Shown here: positions 27,003 to 27,012 of the stretch, in pieces
Layout: each line of letters starts with the position of its first letter
Numbering within the stretch: the first letter of the stretch is position 1
NCBI GenBank assembly: GCA_001839685.1
Contig: MLAK01001211.1
Span: 1 to 27,012, forward strand
From: Tritrichomonas foetus
Taxonomy: Eukaryota; Parabasalia; Tritrichomonadida; Tritrichomonadidae
Direction of reading: 5' to 3'
Length of the DNA: 27,012 bases
The notes under the pieces: generated by a model
What the model was told of the DNA's origin: nothing
The model's input: only the letters and a program-made list of their open reading frames with translations
The model's database searches: none
Translations under genes and position numbers: made by a program

Positions 27003-27012
27003 GTCCTACCAC

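Overview
The window is strongly AT-rich eukaryotic DNA. It carries compact, mostly intronless genes, each with its own promoter, lying on both strands and separated by AT-rich spacers. The gene set is two ankyrin-repeat proteins, a CDK8-like kinase, a CAMK-like kinase, a Vti1-like SNARE, a Nup93/Nic96-like nucleoporin, an MFS transporter and a HAD phosphatase. A TCAYW-type initiator (or a TCAAA variant) lies just upstream of nine start codons. Together these point to a parabasalid (trichomonad) protist, possibly Tritrichomonas-like. That assignment is an inference from content and promoter style, not a database match.

Layout. 1-793: no gene seen. 794-3091 (+): polytopic membrane protein with a Cys-rich loop. 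3092-3667: spacer with palindromes and a 31-A tract. 3668-4267 (-): Qb-SNARE. 4639-7158 (-): Nup93/Nic96 nucleoporin. 7592-8668 (-): CDK8-like kinase with an altered catalytic loop. 9101-9694 (-): coiled-coil protein. 10131-11318 (-): highly charged, disordered Ser/Lys/Asp-rich protein. 11527-15111 (+): ankyrin protein with a candidate RhoGEF-like C-terminus. 15389-17249 (-): ankyrin protein whose N-terminus is interrupted by a candidate intron or frameshift. 17624-19012 (-): CAMK-like kinase. 19013-20440: long spacer. 20441-21844 (-): MFS transporter. 21845-23709: long spacer. 23710-24381 (+): HAD phosphatase. 24531-24758: 19-bp tandem repeat. 24824-26260 (-): Ser/Asn-rich protein of unknown function. 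26261-27012: spacer ending in a GC-richer nested inverted repeat cut by the window edge.

The genes do not form an operon or one pathway. They are an ordinary mixture of trafficking, nuclear pore, transcription kinase, signalling, transport and metabolite phosphatase functions. I see no defence system, CRISPR array, rRNA, tRNA or complete mobile element.

The most useful leads are: the broken or spliced 5' end of the second ankyrin gene, with two similar T-rich intrusions; the ankyrin plus DH/PH-like fusion; the CDK8-like kinase lacking the HRD arginine and catalytic-loop lysine; the repeated initiator motif; a poly(A)-tailed segment flanked by 9-bp direct repeats; and the structured repeat at the right edge. 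Several protein starts were moved to the first plausible ATG because the longest open frame began at a non-ATG codon.
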